Shown here: positions 59,466-64,000 of the stretch, piece after piece
How the letters are laid out: every line of letters begins with the position of its first letter
Position numbering within the stretch: position 1 is the stretch's first letter
Source of the DNA: a virus
Reading direction: 5' to 3' (one strand)
DNA: 64,000 nucleotides
IMG/VR virus record: IMGVR_UViG_3300050132_000504
Coordinates: 1-64,000 of that record
Made by a program: the position numbers and the translations under genes
The notes under the pieces: model-generated
Database searches by the model: none
Told to the model about the DNA's origin: nothing
Seen by the model: the letters and a program-made list of their open reading frames with translations, nothing else

Positions 59466-61262
59466 TTACAGGAGCACGCGGACCAAGACGTAGGTGCCGT
59501 ACTCGGGCCGGGCCCGAGTCTTCTGCAGCTGAGAGGCCTTGTAGATGCCGTCAGTCGTCAGGTTCAGGTCGTATGGCAGGCCGGCAGTGGCCGAGCCGCC
59601 CATCATGATGGCCGCCGGATTCGGATCGGTCATCGGGCCAACCATGCGAGACGGATCCCACAGGGTCTTGATGCGGTTCGAGAACCCGATCTTGTTGATC
59701 ATGTTCACGACGCCGATGATGCGACCGACCAAATCAACCGGAGAGTTGACTGCCGGGTTGAACACCGTGTAGTTGCCCTGGTCGTTCTGGAACTGCGAGA
59801 AGGTTACGCCTGCGCCGGTGGTGGGAAGGCCTGTGAAGTGGGCGAAGGTGCGTCCATAGCCCTGCACGTAGCCCTGAATGCCGTCGGTCGTTGCGTCTTG
59901 CTGCAGCGTGTTCGGCGTAGCGCCGATCCACGGCACCTTCAGCACATACTGGGTCTGGATGGCCGTGCCCATCTCGTGCATGTAGTTCATGACCTGGAAG
60001 CCGATGGGATTCAGGCCTTCGAGACGGTACAAGATGCCACCTGCGAGCGAAATATCGATGATCTTCACGCCGCCGATGTACTGGAAGACGTTCCGAGTGC
60101 AAACGCCGATCGGACGGGCTGTGCCGTACGAGTAGGGGACTGCCGTGCCCACATGGCCCACGTCGTCGATGTCGCTGGTGAAGACGAAGGAGTTGGTGCC
60201 GGCAAGGAGCGCGCCGTCTACCACGCCCGTGAGGGTCAGTGTGGTCGTGGTGGCCGCAACGGTCACAGCGTTCAGGTTGAACACAGCGGTGTAAGCGTTC
60301 TGTGCCGCAACTTGGGTGGTCTGGGCAGTCGCCAGGTTGGCCAGAGCGGTGTTGTAGGCCGCCAGAGCCGCAGACTGGTTGGCAAGATCCGTCGCCGTCA
60401 CTGTGATGCCGGCCGTGGTCACAACCACATTCGCGGCGGTGAGGGCGGTGTTGGCAGTCGTCACGGCGGTGTTGGCCGTGGCCAGGGCGGTGTTCGCCGC
60501 GGTGAGGGCCGCATTCGCAGCAGTCACAGCAGCAGCAGGTGCCTGAGCGGTAACCGCGGCCGCGACAGCTGTTGCAGCCGCTGCCAGCGTTCCGTTGAAC
60601 TCAACCGTCACCTGTGTGCCGGCCACGCCGACTTGGAATGCCAGCTGACCTGCAAAGGTGTCACCGGCCACAGCGATCGTGTAAACCAGGGTCGACGCAG
60701 TCGCAGCAGCGGAGGGAGTGAGCACCGGAACCAGGGGGACATTGGTGGCCGAGCCGGACACTGTCGTGCCGGTCGTCACGCTCGGGAACAGGGTGCAGTT
60801 CCAGGCCCAGTTGATGTCGGTCCAGTTGACCGCAATCACGGTGCCATTGGTCAGGGTGACGTTGCCAGGCGCGGCATCGGCAGGAGCTGCCAGAACGCAA
60901 TGGTCGCCAGGAGTCACGGCGTTGCCGGTGCGAGGATCAATGGTGAACTGATCGATCGATCCCGCTCCCCACTGAATGATGCACCACACGTTGGAACCGG
61001 CGGGAGTCTTTCCGCATTGCAGGCCGGAAGGAACGAGCGCGCCGCTCTTGTCTTGCCCAATCAGATGCTGCGAGCTGAGCACGACAGACGCCAACTTCGG
61101 ATGGCCTTGATCCTGACGCAGACCCGGCAGATAGGGCGCCGGATACGGAACAGGCAGCCAGGGCTTCAGGGGCTCAGAGAGTTCCAGGTCCGGGGTCGTC
61201 TGACCGATACGGTCCTGCCCGAACAGTTTGCCGGTGTACTGGTTATTGAGATCGACTGGCAT
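59466..61262 (-). CDS. Capsid-module structural protein with alanine heptad repeat
   Basis: A 598-residue protein encoded between protease and major capsid. The N-terminal 130 and C-terminal 220 residues look folded (GVKIIDISLAGGILYRLEGL; YVQGYGRTFAHFTGLP). The middle (about 220-310) is a low-complexity Ala/Thr run with a seven-residue period (TAANTALATANTAV...), probably a helical stalk or surface rod. AGGAG lies 6 bases before the ATG. It may decorate the capsid or serve as a second coat protein; unproven. Confidence 0.75.
   Translation of the reverse strand: MPVDLNNQYTGKLFGQDRIGQTTPDLELSEPLKPWLPVPYPAPYLPGLRQDQGHPKLASVVLSSQHLIGQDKSGALVPSGLQCGKTPAGSNVWCIIQWGAGSIDQFTIDPRTGNAVTPGDHCVLAAPADAAPGNVTLTNGTVIAVNWTDINWAWNCTLFPSVTTGTTVSGSATNVPLVPVLTPSAAATASTLVYTIAVAGDTFAGQLAFQVGVAGTQVTVEFNGTLAAAATAVAAAVTAQAPAAAVTAANAALTAANTALATANTAVTTANTALTAANVVVTTAGITVTATDLANQSAALAAYNTALANLATAQTTQVAAQNAYTAVFNLNAVTVAATTTTLTLTGVVDGALLAGTNSFVFTSDIDDVGHVGTAVPYSYGTARPIGVCTRNVFQYIGGVKIIDISLAGGILYRLEGLNPIGFQVMNYMHEMGTAIQTQYVLKVPWIGATPNTLQQDATTDGIQGYVQGYGRTFAHFTGLPTTGAGVTFSQFQNDQGNYTVFNPAVNSPVDLVGRIIGVVNMINKIGFSNRIKTLWDPSRMVGPMTDPNPAAIMMGGSATAGLPYDLNLTTDGIYKASQLQKTRARPEYGTYVLVRVLL
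60420..60535 (-). repeat. Heptad repeat coding region
   Basis: About six units of 21 bases encode variants of TAANTAL. The units differ by scattered changes, so they are older than a fresh tandem duplication. Confidence 0.65.
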
Positions 61263-61295
61263 GATAGTTTCTCCTGCAACCTAAGTCTTGGTTGC

Positions 61296-63689
61296 TTAGC
61301 TGAGCTGCACACGGCCGTAACGAACATCGGCGATATACCGCTCGCGGTCCGTTGCGTCGTGAATGTAGGTGAGCATGCGCTGAAGCTTTTGGGTGTCTTG
61401 CACCGTGAGCGCAGGGATCAGGGCCGGCTCGCGGTCCGTACCATCCACCTCATCTACGTGAGCGTTGTCGTTTACCGTGGTTCCCTGGTCGGTGCCAGCT
61501 TTCCCCGGTTCGGCCGCGGTGTTCCATTGCAGCTCGGCGAAAAGATCGGTCACAGCGTCTTTCAGACTCTGGATATGGCGTTTGGCGAACTCGGCAATCT
61601 TGTCCTGGATCTGCGTGGGATTGAGGCCGGTGTAGCCATCCTTCTTCCGCAGGCAGTTGTGCATGACCAGGGTTGTTGCCAGACTGGTCTTCGAGTCCAT
61701 GAGAACGGCGGCGAGCACACGATCCTTCGTGGCGACCGATGTCCTGATCGCGGCCAGCTCGTCGGTCAGGCCGAGGACGGCCTCGTCCTTCTCGGCCAGC
61801 TCGTCCTTGGAAACGAACAGGGAATCCTTGATATGCTCGGCCAGCGACTTCTTGGCCCATGCGACCCAGCGGTCTTTGCCCCACCGTTCGGCCAGAGCAT
61901 TGTGAAGATCCTCAATCTTGTACTGCAGATCAGGCTCACAACCTTTGTGATGAACATCCAGGGCATGGTAATGGCCGAGTATTTCCTTGATCTGAGCCCG
62001 CTTTTCGTCCTTCAAGGCTTCTTCGGCTGAGACTGCATCGTATCCATCCACCGAATCGATCAGTTTGACGTGAACAGCCAGGGCCTTCAGTTCGTCACTG
62101 ATCTCGGTGCCCCCGGCGGCCGTGGTATTGATCTTGTCTTCGGTCTTGGAGGCTACGGAACACTTCAACGTCTTGCCCTTTCTCTCAACACAGGCCCGGA
62201 TCTTCTCCTTGGCGCCGTCGCTGATCTTGGCCCGGCCCAGCAGCCGGAGGGCTGCGGTGTGATGCGCGCAGTCCTCCACGGGGAAGGTGCGGTTCGGGCC
62301 ACAGAAGGACTTGCCACCCAATTTCTTGCGGGCTTCCGTATTTAGCTTGGCGTCCTTGATCTGTTCGTCCTTGAGTTCGCCGCCGGTGCCTCCGGCATCC
62401 ATCTCGGTGCAAAGCTCGTCGTAGACTTTCTGCTCGTCGGCGAAGAACACCTGGTCCTCGTCGGTCAGGGTGAACCCTGTCCAATCGCAGACCCCGTCCA
62501 CGCACTCGGTTGCCTCAGCAACCGCTGTCGTAATGGCAGCTGCATCGTTCACGCCATCCGCTACTGCGGGAACCGCAGCGAGATCGGCGCTCATGCTGGC
62601 ATCCTCGATCGCGGCCAAATCGGCAGTTTCTTTCCGCTTCCAACCGTTCTTGCGGATCTTGGCGGTGAGAGTCGACTGCAGGCTGCGCCGGGAGGTCTTG
62701 TCGTCGTCCGATTCCGGTGCCCAGGCCGTGAGCTGATCCTGAAGATCGAATGCTGTTTCTGCCGTCAGATCAAGGCTCTTGAGAGTCTTCCCAACAGCGG
62801 CCACGTCAATCGTCATCTTTGGTTCCTCGTATTCAATCACGATGTCCGACTCGTACAGGCTGTCGGTCAGTTTGAGGCCCCTGTCGATAGCAAATTGCTG
62901 GTCATCGAGAGGCAGACCAAGGAAGAACATCTTCTCGAGGGAATCCTTCAATTCGTAGGACTTCACCTGAGCAAACGGGTCGGCTCCAAAGTTGACGAAG
63001 CTGAGTTCCTTGTACTTGAACCTTCCCGAGATCAGGAAGGCCATGCGCCCATCGACGATCTCACCGGGGCGGTGTTCGCACTTGTCCTCCGACGCCCAGT
63101 CGGTGTGGCAGATGGAGCAGGTGGCCGAGTCGGTAATCGCACCGGCCGAAACGCACAGATACTCGTCACGGAGTATCTTCTGAATCGCTTCAGGGTTTGT
63201 CAGAGTCAAACCCAGTTCGATATGACCGATTCCCTGGTAGCCCTTCACGCGGGCCAGGTTGTCCTGAATCCAGTCCACCGTCTTGAACACGTTGAACTTG
63301 CCGCCGGTCTTCGAATCACGGTTATAGAAGACTGAGTCCTTCAGAACCGGAAAGTCTCTGGCGTATTTCCAGGAGTCGTCGATGTACTTGGCCTCACGAA
63401 TCCGGCCCAGCACGTCGCCTTCTTTGTCGTGCCCGCGAAGAACGGGAAGCGGTGCGACCCCTTTGGGAACCCAGGTCTGAACCGCGTCCTGCATGCAATC
63501 GGGACGGTAGAACTTGCGATTGCCAGTAACGATGCCGGCGTGAGTCGCGTCCACGCGAACGAGCAGGCTGTGGCCTGTCTCGGACTTCGAGTCTTTGCAT
63601 TCCCAGAGAAACCGTTTGTTGTCCAAAACCTCAGAAGGTCTGAATGTGAGGAAGTCATGGATTTTAAGCCAGCGCCGTTCGCTCAACAT
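61296..63689 (-). CDS. Prohead protease-like protein with fused C-terminal domain
   Basis: A 797-residue protein. The N-terminal 260 residues (RKFYRPDCMQDAVQTWVP, LRGHDKEGDVLGRIREAKYI with a candidate catalytic His, CSICHTDW...CEHRPG zinc-like Cys/His cluster, KELSFVNFGADPFAQV) resemble phage prohead proteases. The middle is acidic and Ala rich like a scaffold. Residues about 440-520 (DAKLNTEARKKLGGKSFCGP; FPVEDCAHHTAALRLLGRAK) match a domain often fused to such proteases. The end is helical. ATG at 63689; overlaps the previous gene by 26 bases. Confidence 0.75.
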   Translation of the reverse strand: MLSERRWLKIHDFLTFRPSEVLDNKRFLWECKDSKSETGHSLLVRVDATHAGIVTGNRKFYRPDCMQDAVQTWVPKGVAPLPVLRGHDKEGDVLGRIREAKYIDDSWKYARDFPVLKDSVFYNRDSKTGGKFNVFKTVDWIQDNLARVKGYQGIGHIELGLTLTNPEAIQKILRDEYLCVSAGAITDSATCSICHTDWASEDKCEHRPGEIVDGRMAFLISGRFKYKELSFVNFGADPFAQVKSYELKDSLEKMFFLGLPLDDQQFAIDRGLKLTDSLYESDIVIEYEEPKMTIDVAAVGKTLKSLDLTAETAFDLQDQLTAWAPESDDDKTSRRSLQSTLTAKIRKNGWKRKETADLAAIEDASMSADLAAVPAVADGVNDAAAITTAVAEATECVDGVCDWTGFTLTDEDQVFFADEQKVYDELCTEMDAGGTGGELKDEQIKDAKLNTEARKKLGGKSFCGPNRTFPVEDCAHHTAALRLLGRAKISDGAKEKIRACVERKGKTLKCSVASKTEDKINTTAAGGTEISDELKALAVHVKLIDSVDGYDAVSAEEALKDEKRAQIKEILGHYHALDVHHKGCEPDLQYKIEDLHNALAERWGKDRWVAWAKKSLAEHIKDSLFVSKDELAEKDEAVLGLTDELAAIRTSVATKDRVLAAVLMDSKTSLATTLVMHNCLRKKDGYTGLNPTQIQDKIAEFAKRHIQSLKDAVTDLFAELQWNTAAEPGKAGTDQGTTVNDNAHVDEVDGTDREPALIPALTVQDTQKLQRMLTYIHDATDRERYIADVRYGRVQLS

Positions 63690-64000
63690 TCTCAATCCTT
63701 CTCTTGGCTGCCCATGCCGCTTTTCTTCCTTGCGACATCTTTAGCTTGGTTTCTTCTGAACGCACAATACCGAGAGCGTTTTGGTGACCTTTTGCAGAAC
63801 TCGCCATCAGAGTCTTTGTTTCTTCAGTGTGATAACGACCGAGCATCGTTCCAGGTCGGCCGATATTGGACTGGCTAATCTGTTGTCGGGCTGTGAGCGA
63901 CTGTGTCTTGCCGAGTCGGCTATTACCATGTCGCGCAGCCTTGATCTTTTGTTTGTGTCCTTCAGTCAATGGCCGAAAATAGCCACGAGGGCCGCCGCGT
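63664..64000 (-). CDS. Homing endonuclease C-terminus (NUMOD3 repeats), partial
   Basis: The reading frame enters from beyond the window end and finishes at 63664. About 112 codons are present. Four repeats of the NUMOD3 type are visible: RPLTEGHKQKIKAARHG, LTARQQISQSNIGRPG, HTEETKTLMASSAKGH and RSEETKLKMSQGRKAAW. These bind DNA in GIY-YIG and HNH homing endonucleases. The catalytic part is outside the window. It overlaps the protease start by 26 bases. Confidence 0.75.
   Translation of the reverse strand, partial: RGGPRGYFRPLTEGHKQKIKAARHGNSRLGKTQSLTARQQISQSNIGRPGTMLGRYHTEETKTLMASSAKGHQNALGIVRSEETKLKMSQGRKAAWAAKRRIENVERTALA

Noticed and set aside
60420-60535. Repeat array as a CRISPR
   Set aside because: Units are in-frame 21-base heptad codons with no spacers and no cas genes nearby.
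59451-62030. 859-codon plus-strand open frame
   Set aside because: Shadow of the capsid-module and protease genes, rich in Arg, Gly and His with no domain; other long plus-strand frames (37186-38634, 38788-40389, 43960-45429, 30-32 kb) are the same.
1-64000. tRNA genes
   Set aside because: No cloverleaf with a T-arm GTTCRANNC and a matching acceptor stem was found by eye in the gaps; a tRNA search program would be needed to exclude them fully.
61296-64000. Terminase or portal gene at the right end
   Set aside because: No Walker-type terminase or portal-like protein is visible; the last genes are the protease and a homing endonuclease fragment.

Overview
The window is a large piece of a tailed double-stranded DNA phage or prophage with a contractile (myovirus) tail. 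It is gene dense, with almost no space between genes and many stop/start overlaps of the TAATG type. Nearly every gene lies on the minus strand; only an RNA ligase and a lysozyme near the left end are on the plus strand. A tyrosine integrase and a small excisionase-like helix-turn-helix protein at the left end suggest a temperate phage. The host cannot be fixed from sequence. The overall composition and the secreted-protein-like N-terminus of the tail fibre recall Acidobacteriota proteins, but that is a weak inference. Terminase and portal are not in the window and probably lie beyond position 64000.

Read along the minus strand, from high to low coordinates, the order is: the end of a NUMOD3 homing-endonuclease gene; a prohead protease-like protein; a capsid-associated protein; a zinc-ribbon peptide; the probable major capsid protein; an Ig-like head protein; an M15 peptidase with a holin-like and a membrane coiled-coil protein (lysis group, 54.5-56.4 kb); neck and tail-completion proteins (51-54.4 kb); the tail sheath; three tail-tube-like paralogues; two tail-chaperone-like proteins; and two giant proteins of 1337 and 1679 residues where the tape measure is expected. 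Then come an 1848-residue baseplate hub carrying a lytic transglycosylase domain, a foreign-looking AAA/DUF4143 ATPase, baseplate wedge genes (gp25-like, gpJ-like), a run of large peripheral baseplate and fibre proteins, a 1696-residue tail fibre with a signal peptide, a Vsr-like nuclease and small proteins.

The most striking observation is in the 1679-residue protein (35266-40305). Around residues 1160-1206 it carries an R-x-P element followed by DADGD and a downstream His, with almost exactly the spacing of the catalytic double-psi beta-barrel of the multisubunit RNA polymerase beta-prime subunit. Its position in the tape-measure and ejected-protein slot makes it a candidate virion-packaged RNA polymerase of the general YonO / crAss-phage gp66 type, here in a contractile-tailed phage. 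Several intergenic gaps share short motifs (CTATACTAG, TTTGGTAG, and a near-palindrome CCTAACNGTTAGG) that could be phage-specific promoters or operators.
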